Positions 33,518-43,370 of a stretch of DNA of 64,000 bases are shown in pieces. Positions within the stretch are counted from its first letter, which is position 1. Each line of letters starts with the position of its first letter. The notes beneath the pieces were generated by a model that saw nothing but the letters and a program-made list of their open reading frames with translations, did no database searches and was not told the DNA's origin. The stretch is taken from the NCBI GenBank assembly GCA_014529385.2, contig CM043942.1:1282501-1346500 (forward strand), read 5' to 3'. This DNA is from Adiantum capillus-veneris (taxonomy: Eukaryota; Streptophyta; Polypodiopsida; Polypodiales; Pteridaceae). Position numbers and translations under genes: made by a program.

Positions 33518-34084
33518 TGTGATAAGTTATGCAACTTACCACTATACTACAACGACTGGTCCCTTCGTAGTGATTCTTGAGTCGACCTAACATGTGTTCA
33601 CTTTAGCACACAATCTGCAAAATTCTATTTAGCTGGAAAACTTTTTCACAATGAATGCAAAAATTCTTGATGTGCCTTTGACGGCCACACTTGTGCCTTG
33701 AGCACCTTCCAGCGAGCGACCAATGGTTTTCCCAAAAGATAATTTCAATCTGCTAACTTAGCAGTCTTCAAAAATCGTGATCGTTTTCTCACAATTCTTT
33801 CGAACTATCGGTTTTAGACACTCCTGACTTCCGGATGCATTTTGAGGCCTTAAACGATGTTTTTTTCTCTAAGATCTGTAGAGTTGCTCTCAGGCTAGGT
33901 TTTGATATAAAAACTTTTCTGATCCGATACTGTTTGTGGAAGTTATGGCCAAAACAGTGAAATGCATGTTAGAATGGTCAAAATGAGTCCAAATTCAATT
34001 TTGAAAAAAGTTATGGAATCCTTGAGACACTGGGAACACCCCTGTATGATCAAAATTACAGTTGGTCCCTAAAACTGTCGTGGA

Positions 34085-34945
34085 GACATCCTACACGTAG
34101 GATGTCTATATGCTCAGAATTTAACAAAATTTGGTCCAGAGACTCCCCTTAAGTCCAGCAACACAATGGTATGCTCAGAATTTCATTTGGACCTAAAAAT
34201 GACCTTGGGACATCCTACGCGTAGGATGTCGTTTTGCTCAGAATGACTTGAAATTTTCACCCCAGCTTCTCCTTGATGTGTTGATCATAGTGGTGTGCGC
34301 ATAAGTTGGTTTGGAGTCCTAAATCAAGCTGGAGATATACCACACGTAGGATGTCTAAGTGCTCAGATTTTGTCCAAACTTGATCCCAAGATTCTCCTAG
34401 TGCTCAACAACCCAATGGTATGCTCAAAATTGAATCTGGATGCCAATAGGTCAAGATTTGGGCTGCATAAGCTTCTAGTGCACTCCAAGAGTAGGATGTC
34501 TGACAATTCTTGTCTTTGCTTGGTAAATAGGCCAAACAAGGTCCAAATTCACTTTTGAAAAAAAGTTCTGGAATCCTTGAGACACTTAGAACCTCCCTAT
34601 ATGGCTACAGTAGAATTTTGACCAGTTTATGACCCTGGAGACATCCTATGCGTAGGATGTCTTTTTGCTCTGTTTCAGCTCAAACTTGCACTGTAGCTTC
34701 CCCTTGCTGTTCTAAGCTCACAGCTATTTTTACTTTTTGATTCTGACACCTATAGGTTGGTCAAATGATCAAGAATCTGTTCCAAAATCCTGATGTCTGT
34801 TCTGATGAATTCCCAAGTCAAATCAACTCCAAATTGGACCAAATTTGCCTAGGAGGCTTATCTAAGGCTATATGACAGCATGGTATGGTCACAGTAGAAT
34901 TTTGGTTTCAAAATTATGCAGTAGACATCCTACGCATAGGATGTC
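34085..34945. repeat. Array of about 125-145 bp repeats, each with a 20-22 bp palindrome
   Basis: The consensus palindrome is ACATCCTACGCGTAGGATGT. Copies lie at 34085-34106, 34209-34230 (perfect, 22 bp), 34334-34355, 34479-34500 (left arm decayed), 34640-34661 and 34924-34945. Intervals are 124, 125, 145, 161 and 284 bp, the last being about two units. Flanks share GTATGCTCA.AATT, TTTTGCTCAGAAT, CCCCTAGT and CAACCCA.TGGTATGC. The array lies in the presumed leader of the minus-strand element. Confidence 0.9.
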
Positions 34946-35772
34946 TTTTTGCCTAGAATGAACCCAAACTTGGACCAAAGATTCCCCTAGTCTTGAGCAA
35001 CCCACTGGTATGCTTAGATTTGAGTTTGGATGTCAAAAGACCCCAAAACTAGCTATTCTTGCCTTTTGTCTATCCAAAAATGCTAAAGTCTATTCAATCT
35101 TCTCTTTCACTAACCCAAATGATGTAAGGTCTCTGACCCCGATCAAAAGAGCACCATTGTACCATGAAATGAACATAATGGAAAAAATTACTATTTTTTG
35201 CAGTTTTCCAAATTCTGTCAGTGCCATGATGTTTAGAATGTTTTAAAGCTTCGAAAAGTGAATTAAAATAATTTTTGTAAAAAATTTCCAAAAATAGCAA
35301 GTTTTTGGTCACTCGATCCGTCCAGTCTTGATCGTTTCGAAAAACTGCACCCGTACCCCAAATTTGAAAAAAATGCATTTTCGAACCCCGAGGGCTTCTA
35401 AATATGGCAGGTACTTGATCCAATACGTCTTAATTAGAGCTTCGTATAGCAATTTTCGACATCAAAATCCGACTCGTATGACCCGTTTTAGCTTAGAACC
35501 AAATTTCCTATAAATTTTCTGGGGAGGTACCTGGGCTTGAGGCTGTATGGGAACAAGTTCCAGCCCACTCCATACCAACTTTAGCAGCTAGGGGGCACCC
35601 TCTTGCCTTGTGGGAGTCCTGGGGAAGCTTCCAAGCCAGTAACTTAGTCTCAGAACCAGTTAACCAAGCCAACCTGACACTTGGTGGGTAGGGAACTGGA
35701 CTTGCCATGCTTAACTGGAGAAGCTCCCAGATGCATTTAGCAACCCAGGTCGATTTTTAGCTTGTAGGAGCC

Positions 35773-35781
35773 TATTTAAAG
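35773..35781 (+). promoter_or_regulatory. TATA-like box in chromovirus J 5' LTR
   Basis: TATTTAAAG, also present at the same place in the 3' LTR (49035-49043). It lies upstream of the CA repeat and of the LTR exon. Confidence 0.5.
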
Positions 35782-36662
35782 ACCTGCACACACACACACA
35801 CACACACACATACACTTATGCTCATACACACACACCTACACACCCTGGGAAGGTGCTACCGGTTCACACACCTTTTGAAAGAGAAGCAAGGAGGGAGGTA
35901 CTGCCGAATTCTCGCCTCAAAAAGCTCGATTAAATCAGAGAATCGAGAAGATTATCAACCCTTAATCACAGTAACCACGGTTTAATTAATGCCATCTGTA
36001 AATTCCTTTCTCTATCATCTAAATTCCTCTTCTATTATGCTTATTCCTAGTCGTAATTCTCTATAATTACTCTCTAAATTCTCTTTAACCATATTCTATT
36101 ATGTAATCATCATTCCATAGCTGAATTATCAGTCATTCATCACTCTCGATTAATGATTAGTGCATAATTATTAGAACTTTCCCTCTCTAGGTAGCATAGT
36201 AACTAGCCGGTAAGCTAGTAATTGTGTAGATTGAGGAGAATCATTTTTTCTATCACCCATTAATACTGTAACTAAATTAAATTAATTTTCTTTATGCATT
36301 AAGGTGTAATTAAGGAAAAATTAATCTGTCATTAAGTCTCTACGAGTTGACTTTCCTCACACATATGCATAAGATAAATCTGCATCATCTAGTTGCTAGG
36401 AAAGAGATTAATCATACTTAATTCATCTCTCTGGTAATTCCATTAGTAAAATCCTATTATTCTTAATCATGTAAGCCGAGTAATTATCATTTAGAGCCGG
36501 TTCCCATAGGATTATGTGTCATCCATAATGATTACTATATGGAAAATTCTAAACCTCGCATATAGGAGGGATTAATTTATGTTGCTAATCTACCTATTGA
36601 ATTGTTATGACACTTGCGAACCTTAGTTCTTTCTCTGAGCTAATCATTTAAAGTAGTGAGAA

Positions 36663-36803
36663 ATGGCCCCAGTTAAGAGAACTCGTTTCGGTGGTGCCCA
36701 TGACCGCGAGGCGGGAACCAGCAATGTCAACGGGAAGGGGAAAGCTCCCATGGAGGAACAAATACCGGCCATCTCACGGGCCATCGACGAAGATATGGAA
36801 GAG
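36663..36803 (+). CDS. LTR-resident first exon of chromovirus gag
   Basis: ATG at 36663 opens 47 codons: MAPVKRTRFGGAHDREAG ... AISRAIDEDMEE. The basic MAPxKRTR start is typical of chromovirus gag N-termini. The exon ends on a complete codon at GAG|GTAGGT, a good plant splice donor. Both candidate acceptors downstream (37991 and 38716) are in the matching phase. Gag body sequence at 38717 has no nearby ATG of its own, which supports this as its start. The unusual feature is that it lies inside the LTR, about 1.1 kb before the LTR end. Splicing is inferred, not shown. Confidence 0.65.
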
Positions 36804-37098
36804 GTAGGTCATATTTTTATTCAAGTTGTTTTAAGTTAACATTGCATACGTTAGTTAGGAATGCACATATCCCCAAACATGTTGGAGAAATCCAACGAAA
36901 ACCGTTGAATTCAGTGTACATTAAGTTCTAAAGTAGGAAGGTAATGCTTGATGGGTATGCTGTTTGAAAGAGGAAAAAATGTTTGCTAGGGAAAATTTAG
37001 CTCGGCTTGTTCATTTTATTTCCAATGTTGAATCAGTCCTGACCCCCCTACTGATCACAGGGGGCAGAGTTCCTCGTTAAGGACTCTTGAATCCACCT

Positions 37099-37216
37099 CT
37101 TGCTTTTTATGCGGTGGATACCCACGACTTGCTTTCTATGCGGTGGGAACCCACGTCTTGCTTTCTATGCGGTGGGAGTGTCCATGACGTGCTTTCTATG
37201 CGGTGGACATACCTAG
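37099..37216. repeat. 29-bp tandem repeat inside chromovirus J LTR
   Basis: Four units of GCTTTCTATGCGGTGGGAAC type, beginning at 37099, 37128, 37157 and 37188 (periods 29, 29 and 31). Confidence 0.9.
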
Positions 37217-37880
37217 TTGTATGGGCAGCTAGGCGACAACGGGAGGAGTGAACTCTCGCTGGAGGGGGGATGTTGTACCTCCAGAACATTGGAATTTTTA
37301 TGAATAAGTTTGAGTAGAATTTTTACTAGAATTCTGTCTTGGTGTTGTTTGCAATACTGGTTGAAGGGCTGTTTTAACGAACAATGTGATTCGAAATTAA
37401 ACAAGGAATCTTTATGTTGAACAACCTTTGTGGTAGTAATTAGGTCACACAAGGAAGTGTGAGTGTGGAGGTGGAAAGTGGGGGCTTGGCTCAGGTTGCC
37501 AATGCCTACGAGATGGGTGGTCCTGATTGGTCGAGAACTCTCTGTCCCCATAGTGCTTACTCGATATTAGTAATGCTCATTTCCCCTAGAGTGGGGAATT
37601 CTCGAGAGTACGTGCCTCTGAAACATGGGAAAAAGGCACTCGAGGCTTCTCTCCTCTTGGAAGGTGGGTCTTAGGATTGCTAGATAGTTCAAGTACGCTT
37701 CCCCTGCGAGGTGGAGCTAGATCTCCCTGCTAGTAGGCTCGAACTCGACTCACTTTGTGATGAGAGATCGTCTGCTAGTCAAACCCTGAACCATTTTGTT
37801 TGCTTTCACAATAGATCTAGTGGCCACCAGGTTCACCATCAGATCCACTATTGGAGATGGCGGGGTGGGGACCTCACACC

Positions 37881-37892
37881 TGGTATCAGAGC
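37881..37892 (+). other. Chromovirus J primer-binding site (tRNA-iMet)
   Basis: A perfect TGGTATCAGAGC, two bases after the LTR end. Confidence 0.9.
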
Positions 37893-37991
37893 CTAGGTTA
37901 GGCTGGGAAATAAAGTCGTATTGTTTGAACATCTAAAAGGAACTGAAAGTATATAGGTAGCTAATCCAAATTCCTTGCATTGGTGTTGCAG

Positions 37992-38495
37992 GAAGACCCT
38001 GTGCTCGAATATCGGAAGTTCCAAGTGTTTGAGCTTATTTATGAGCAAGCTCGAAGATCCCCAGTTTACCAGTTCAGGCGAGATGTCATGGAGATACTGT
38101 TGAAGGCTTATACGCCACACTCCACTCGCATTGATAGAGGATGGGAACTTGATTGGACATTTCCAGGAGAGGTTTACTACATCAACACTCGGAAGCTAGG
38201 ATGCCTGGCTATTGACTTGAAGAAGATACGTTGGGGAGAAGAGTTGAGGGTAATAGAGATATTCTACTTGGTGCCTACACGATTGGACCAGACTGTTTCA
38301 GACAACTCCAATCAAACCATCAACGACTGGCTCTTGGAGAAGGTCACCAACGTGATCCTTGCAAACCGAGTCAAAACCTTTGGATTACTGAAAGCGGAAC
38401 TCCGGCTTGATATCTTAGTTTATTATCCACTCAAGAATAAGTATAGAAACTATTACATGAATGAAGTAGTGCATCATGTGAATACCATCTCCTAG
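37992..38495 (+). CDS. Accessory exon: unknown 167-residue protein
   Basis: It begins directly after the acceptor GTTGCAG and has no ATG near its start (the first is about 34 codons in), as expected for a downstream exon. Joined in phase with the 47-codon LTR exon it would give about 214 residues. Sequence: EDPVLEYRKFQVFELIYEQA, WELDWTFPGEVYYINTRKLG, IEIFYLVPTRLDQ, RLDILVYYPLKNKYRNYYMN. It looks like a globular alpha/beta protein with no zinc knuckle or known catalytic motif. It is free of stops, while gag-pol next door has six. Two AATAAA signals follow. Function unknown; Ogre elements also have an extra ORF before gag, but no similarity is claimed. Confidence 0.6.
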   Translation, partial: EDPVLEYRKFQVFELIYEQARRSPVYQFRRDVMEILLKAYTPHSTRIDRGWELDWTFPGEVYYINTRKLGCLAIDLKKIRWGEELRVIEIFYLVPTRLDQTVSDNSNQTINDWLLEKVTNVILANRVKTFGLLKAELRLDILVYYPLKNKYRNYYMNEVVHHVNTIS

Positions 38496-38574
38496 GCGTA
38501 TTTTATACGCAATCCATAAAGTCACGTAATAAGATGATCATCAGTTATCCTAAACCTTGAGGGGTTTCAATTGT

Positions 38575-38594
38575 AATAAATTTTCATCAATAAA
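38575..38594 (+). terminator. Candidate polyadenylation signals after the accessory exon
   Basis: AATAAA at 38575-38580 and 38589-38594, 80-100 bp after the accessory stop codon and before the gag exon. Confidence 0.45.
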
Positions 38595-38716
38595 GTGCTT
38601 TTTGTCTCTGAATCTCTATCTCTTGATAAAGTAGAATCTTGAATTTTATTTAAAGTCTCGTGCATGTCTATTTTGAAATCAAAATAATGTATCAAGAATT
38701 CGTATAATCCATGTAG

Positions 38717-39700
38717 GTACCGCCTGTTGCTCTGTACTCGGCAGCGCAAGAGAAAAAGCTCCTCCTTAAGCAAGCCCAACCTCCGATCTTTAAGGGCGAG
38801 GGGGCAAATGTGGAGAGAGATGCGGAAGTATGGATGGAAGCCATGGACGATTACTTTGAAGCTGTGGGGACCCAACCCGTAAATCAGACCATGCTTGCGA
38901 TGTTCCGCTTGACTGGCGATGCCAAAATATGGTGGAAGCAACATTGCAGGGACATGGATATTAAGGGATCTTCCTAATCCTGGGAAGACATCAAAGTTGC
39001 GATAATGGGGTGTTATTTACCGCCTGCCTATAGAACCTTGAGGATGAATGAATTCTTTTCACTTCGGCAGCTGAATTCATCTGTCAAAGAATACGATGCA
39101 AATTTTGTCACTCTTCGGAGATATGCTCCTAAGATGACCTTGGAACAACAGGTGGCAAGGTTCTGCCAAGGACTAGTCGATCCCTTGAATACTCGGTAGG
39201 AAGCTCTCAGGCCGACGACGCTACATGATGCCTTGTTAAGGACTAAACCTCTAGCTCTCGAAGTACAAAGGGCTAATCAGAATAGGAGGAATCATTGGGC
39301 AAATAGGGCAAGTTCCATTGCTTGGGATAATAGACCAGCCAACCAAGCGTATAACCAGCGCCCTATTGTGGCTACCACCACAACCATGGAGTTCCCTGAT
39401 GTCCGATGCTGTGGCTGCGGCGAGCATGGGCATTACAGATCCAATTGCTCCAGGAACATTCAGGCAACCAATGTCAATGCCATACCCTTGAAAACCTGTG
39501 GGCGTGGCCAAGCTAATGGAAGAGGAGGACGTGGAAGGATGAATAGAGGGCGAGGGCGTGGAGCTACCACCAGAGTGAATGCCGCAATGGTACAACCAAC
39601 TATGGGCGACGAAGCAGTGGAGAGAGCAACCCTACATGCTGCAATTGACAATCCCAATGGTTGCGAGCAATACGAAGTCATTCATACACCAGGATCTCTC
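38717..39700 (+). pseudogene. Chromovirus J gag body with CCHC knuckle
   Basis: The retrotransposon gag domain starts right after the acceptor: QAQPPIFKGEG, WMEAMDDYFEAVGT, MLAMFRLTGDAKIWWKQH, then FFSLRQLNSSVKEYDANFVT and FCQGLVDPLNTR. A TAA at 38975-38977 and a TAG at 39197-39199 interrupt it. The zinc knuckle CCGCGEHGHYRSNC lies near 39410, followed by an RGGRGRMNRGRGRG stretch. It is in the same frame as pol downstream. Confidence 0.88.
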
Positions 39701-40162
39701 AGAGGTGAACAAGTTAACTTCCTTATAGATTGTGGTAGTACTCTTTCATTTCTTTCACCCAGATGCATGAGGAAGCTAAAGCTAGATAAGTATCCAACAA
39801 GCAAGCTAGTTGTAGAGTTAGCAAACGGCAAGGAAGTAGTATCTCAACATTCTGCAGGAAAAATCGATTTTGATTTAGGGGGACACCCAACTTCTGCCCA
39901 ATTTCGAACCCTACCCTTAGGATTCTTTGATGGGATACTAGGGATGGACTGGCTAAAGCAAAATAGGGCCCACATACATTGTGCACAAGGGAATTTTACC
40001 TTTACAGATAACTTGGATAATGAATCCTTAATCCAGGGGGAAAATGGGAGACCTAAGGCTACTCTAGCTAAGGCCAGCAGACTTTTGAAGGGACTAAGGA
40101 AGGGTCAGCAAATTTATGCAGTAAAACTCAACAAGGTGGACCAATCAGATACCTCATTTTGA
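39701..40162 (+). pseudogene. Chromovirus J aspartic protease
   Basis: The active-site region reads NFLIDCGSTLSFLSP, with Cys in place of the usual Ser/Thr after the catalytic Asp. VELANGKEV and the C-terminal ILGMDWLKQNRAHI (a normal retropepsin ILGMDWL motif) follow. A TGA at 40160-40162 closes the segment. The RT frame resumes immediately. Confidence 0.87.
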
Positions 40163-40428
40163 CCAAACTGGTTGAGAGAGTATAATGATGTATTCCCTGA
40201 AGACCTTATGAATCTTCCGCCACATAGAGAGGTAGATCATGAGATCGAGACTATCCCTGGATGTGAACCTATCTCAAAAAGACCTTATAAAATGTCACTT
40301 CAAGAGGCTATCGAACTCAAGGAACAACTTAGGCAACTCATTGAGCAAAGATTCATTCGACCCAGTACTTCTCCTTGGGATGCTCTAGTTCTTTTTCAGA
40401 AAAAGAAGGATGGGACCTTAAGGCTATG
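40163..40428 (+). pseudogene. Chromovirus J reverse transcriptase, N-terminal part before the copia-3 insertion
   Basis: Shows PPHREVDHEIETIPGCEPIS, KRPYKMS, ELKEQLRQLIEQRFIRPSTS and KKDGTLRLCI. The frame is cut by copia-3 at the CATAG target. The remainder resumes at 45818 with the next RT motif. Confidence 0.92.
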
Positions 40429-40433
40429 CATAG
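40429..40433. other. Target-site duplication of copia-3 (left)
   Basis: CATAG, repeated exactly at 45813-45817. Confidence 0.9.
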
Positions 40434-41220
40434 TGTTAATTATGGAGCCCGATTTACCCTTGTAATTTTTTGTGGTAAATGCGCACATTTGTAAGGCCCC
40501 CATTATGAGGAGAAGCCATCGTGCGTGAATGAAAATCACTCACCAGAAACCAAAATTTTCAAAGTAAAAAATCAAGGGCAACTTTAGGGGCCTCGGGGGC
40601 GGAAGTATGGAGACTTTTTTCCCCCTCGCCGGAATATTCCTTTTGACCGGAATATTATGACCGGATGGCGGCCGAAAAGTGGTCGAAAAACAACCGGTCG
40701 GTTGGCCGGTGGCCGGTGGTCGAAAGTCAATGGCCGGTGGTTGGTGTCCGAATTCAATGGCTGGTGGCCGAATTCAAAAGCGGACTTGTCTTCTCAAGGG
40801 CGGCCACACATGGGTGGATTGGAGGGTCCGATTTGGACTTATTCGCACAAGGGCGGCTACACATGGCTGTCTCTCATAAGAGAGGGAAACCCTTTTGGCC
40901 TATAAAAGGAGGCCATTTCTACACACATTTCATAGTGTGAAGTTGATGCAACAAGGTGAGTGTAATGTGGTGAGAGTGAAGCAAGGCGAGAGCTCTATTA
41001 AGGGTTTAATCCCTTTGTAAACTACTTCTTCTTTTGAAGTACTAAAGCCATTGAGTGGCTGCTTTCCTATGGACGTAGCCCACATTGGGTGAACCACGTA
41101 TATCGTGTGTACTCTCTCTCGCTCTCTCTCTCTACTCTATAATCTTGTGTATATAAATCTGTCTCTCTCCATTAAGTAATCTACTCAATTATCTATGTAG
41201 CTATGTCTTATTTTCTAACA
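40434..41220 (+). repeat. Copia-3 5' LTR with extra 165-bp segment
   Basis: TGTTAAT...TTTTCTAACA. Compared with the 3' LTR it has an additional 165 bp between two TATGGAG copies (40441-40447 and 40606-40612). A TATAAAA box is at 40901-40907. A repetitive GGCCGGTGG region is at 40640-40760. Confidence 0.92.
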
Positions 41221-41222
41221 AC

Positions 41223-41234
41223 TGGTATCAGAGC
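41223..41234 (+). other. Copia-3 primer-binding site (tRNA-iMet)
   Basis: A perfect TGGTATCAGAGC, two bases after the 5' LTR. Confidence 0.93.
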
Positions 41235-41293
41235 AAGGTTTGCTTGTAGCTAAATTATCTCAAGGAAAGGATTCCTTGAATTGAGTGGGGGCT

Positions 41294-42100
41294 ATGGCGG
41301 AGGAAGGGAAGATCAAGATTGAGAAGTTCAACGGTAAAAACTACCAACATTGGAAGATACAGATTGAAGACTATCTCTACCAGAAGGACCTCTATTTGCC
41401 ACTAGGCGGTCTTGCAAAGAAGCCCGCAACGATGGCAGATGAAGCATTGATTGTCCTTGATCGAAAGGCACTGGGAACAATCCGGTTAAGCTTAGCATCA
41501 ACGGTGGCCTTCAATGTTTTGGAGATGAAGACCACGGAGGACTTGATGAAGTCACTTGACTCTAATAAGGTATTTCTTATGAAGCGCTTGTTCAATCTAA
41601 AGATGGGAGAGAATGGTTCAGCTGCAGAACACCTAAATGACTTTAACACAAACATAAGTCAACTTCGATCGGTGAAAATCAATTTCAATGACGAAGTGCG
41701 AGCTCTCCTTATACTATCATCTCTACCGGGATAGTTGGGACAGCCTTGTGATGGCTGTAAGTAATTCTATCTCTGGTACAAATACTCTTAAGTTTGATGA
41801 TGTTATGGGTGTTCTCCTAAGCGAGGAAATACAAAGGAGAAGCACAGGAGAATCATCAAGTGCTACATTGTGTGTGGAAACAAGAGGAAGGCCTAAGGAG
41901 AGGTTCAAAAACCAAAAGGGTCATGATCGCTCAAGGCGGAGCAAGTCACGCACAAAGTTAGTTCTTGAATGTTGGAACTGCGGAAAGAAGGGCCACGTCA
42001 AGAAGGATTGCTGGTCCAAGAAGAAGAAGGAGACTGAGTCTCAAGACAACAAGCCAACATCGGAGGCCAATGTGGCACGTAAACTAGAGCAAGATGCTCT
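41294..42100 (+). pseudogene. Copia-3 gag
   Basis: ATG at 41294 (MAEEGKIKIEKFNGKNYQHW). This is a UBN2-type gag with LMKRLFNLKMGENGSAAEHL. A frameshift near 41730 falls in the SLP/DSWDSL motif. The second segment carries TLKFDDVMGVLLSEEIQRRS and the CCHC knuckle CWNCGKKGHVKKDC at about 41970-42011, which is intact. Confidence 0.9.
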
Positions 42101-42480
42101 AAGTCTCTCATTAGACAATGTGTTTAATTCCTGGATAGTAGATTCTGGGGCTTCATTCCATGCGACACCACACAAGAAACATTTCCAAGACTACACCAAA
42201 GGTAATTTTGGGTATGTATACTTGGGAGATGATGAAGCTTGTGAGATTGTCGGCAAAGGTACAGTTTCTATCAAAACTGCTAACGGAAATGAATGGAAGC
42301 TTAAAGATGTTAGGCATGTTCCTTCTCTTCGCAAAAATTTAATCTCTACAGGACAATTGGATGATGAAGGTAAAAACATTGCATTCGGAAACAAACGGTG
42401 GAAGATCTCAAAGGGATCTTTGGTGGTTGCCAAGGGAGAAAAGGTCGGTACAATTTACTTGTGTACTGTTAGCACGCAAC
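42101..42480 (+). pseudogene. Copia-3 aspartic protease
   Basis: The intact active site WIVDSGASFHATP is followed by VYLGDDEACEIVGKGTVSI, LKDVRHVPSLRKNLISTGQL and VVAKGEKVGTIYLC. It is in the same frame as the gag tail and the first half of integrase. Confidence 0.92.
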
Positions 42481-43370
42481 CTTCAGCTTGTGCAGCAACT
42501 ACAGAAGTTGACAGTGTGGTGTGGCACTACCGACTTCGGCATATGAGTGCCAAAGGAATGCAAATCCTTCAAACAAAGAAGCTTCTACCAGGTTTGAAAG
42601 AAGTGGACTTAGAGTTCTTTGAAGATTGTGTTTATGGTAAACAAAAGAGGGTAAAATTTCAAAAATCAGGAAATGAAAGAAAAAATAAAAAACTTGAGTT
42701 CGTTCATTCTGATGTTTGGGGTCCTTCAAGTACACCATCACTTGGTGGCTCATTGTATTATGTAACATTCATAGACGATGAGACTAGAAAAACATGGGTT
42801 TATGTCATGAAGAATAAATTCGATGTATTTTTCATATTTCAAAGGTGGAAGCCTTTGTGGAGAATGAAATAGGTACCAAGGTTAAATGGCTCAGATCCGA
42901 CAATGGAGGCGAATATTGCAGCCAAGCTTTTGAAAGCTTTTGTGCTAGCAATGGCATTCGAAGGCAAAGGACAACCCCAAGGACACCTCAACAAAATCGG
43001 ATTTCGGAAAGAATGAACAGGACAATCATGGAGCGAGCACGAAGCACGCGGCTACATGCAGGCCTACCGCTTGAGCTTTGGGCGGAAGCTGTAAGTACAC
43101 CTGTGTACTTAATCAATCGGTCACCCTCAACGGCATTGGATGGGGGAGTTCCAAAAGAGGCATGGACAGGTAAATTGGTGAATTATGCATTTCTCAAAGT
43201 GTTTGGGTGTGAGGCTTTCATGCACATAGATAGAAGCCTAAGATCAAAGCTAGATGCAAAGTCTAAAAAGTGTTTCTTCATTGGCTATGGAGAAGGTGAC
43301 TTTGGGTATCGCCTATGGAATCCTGAAGATGGTAAAATCTTAAGGAGTAGGGATGTAATTTTTAACGAAC
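42481..43370 (+). pseudogene. Copia-3 integrase
   Basis: The pre-integrase finger is VVWHYRLRHMSAKGM ... FEDCVYGKQ, with Tyr where the last Cys pair would be completed. The core has Asp in VHSDVWGPS. A frame change near 42840 is followed by Asp in LRSDNGGEYCS and Glu in QQNRISERMNR. The C-terminal part has LWAEAVSTPVYLINRSPS, VFGCEAFMHI and KCFFIGYGEGDFGYRLW. All three catalytic acids are present. Confidence 0.91.

Larger units (their letters stand above)
26962..35122 (-). mobile_element. Unusual polymerase-less LTR-type element, minus strand
   Basis: Reading leftwards on the minus strand there are a palindrome-rich leader, a roughly 4-kb unknown reading frame (33243 to 29163), about 1.2 kb of non-coding DNA, a polypurine tract at 27948-27960 and a segment that looks like a 3' LTR (promoter-like TATA, TGTTG start). 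No protease active site, RT, RNase H or integrase was found in any frame. The 5' LTR and PBS were not found; the right limit is set by the chromovirus LTR at 35123. Best reading: a non-autonomous gag-like element, or a captured unknown gene in an LTR element. The boundaries are inferred. Confidence 0.5.
35123..37878 (+). repeat. Chromovirus J 5' LTR (about 2.76 kb)
   Basis: Starts TGTAAGGTCTCTGACC and ends GGGACCTCACA, two bases before the PBS. Its first 1.08 kb is duplicated at 48385-49530. It contains a TATA-like box, a (CA)n tract near 35790, a 141-bp coding exon at 36663 and 29-bp repeats at 37099. The right end is inferred from the PBS, since the 3' LTR is truncated before it. Confidence 0.8.
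36804..38716 (+). other. Predicted gag intron spanning LTR end and PBS
   Basis: GTAGGT at the left and ATGTAG at the right (38711-38716). An alternative acceptor, GTTGCAG at 37985-37991, divides it. Full-length RNA would keep the PBS at 37881, while spliced gag mRNA would lose it. Confidence 0.5.

Noticed and set aside
28000-33520. Endogenous plant pararetrovirus (caulimovirid)
   Set aside because: A knuckle-containing protein and a long polyprotein-like frame raised the idea, but no RT, movement-protein or coat-protein pattern is visible. The purine tract/LTR structure argues for an LTR element.
34085-34945. CRISPR-like array of palindromic repeats
   Set aside because: The spacing is far too long (about 125-284 bp), the sequence between palindromes is itself repeated, and the context is a plant retroelement.
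40665-40940. Trp/Gly-rich open frames in the copia-3 LTRs
   Set aside because: They are translations of the GGCCGGTGG-rich LTR segment, present in both LTRs in different frames.
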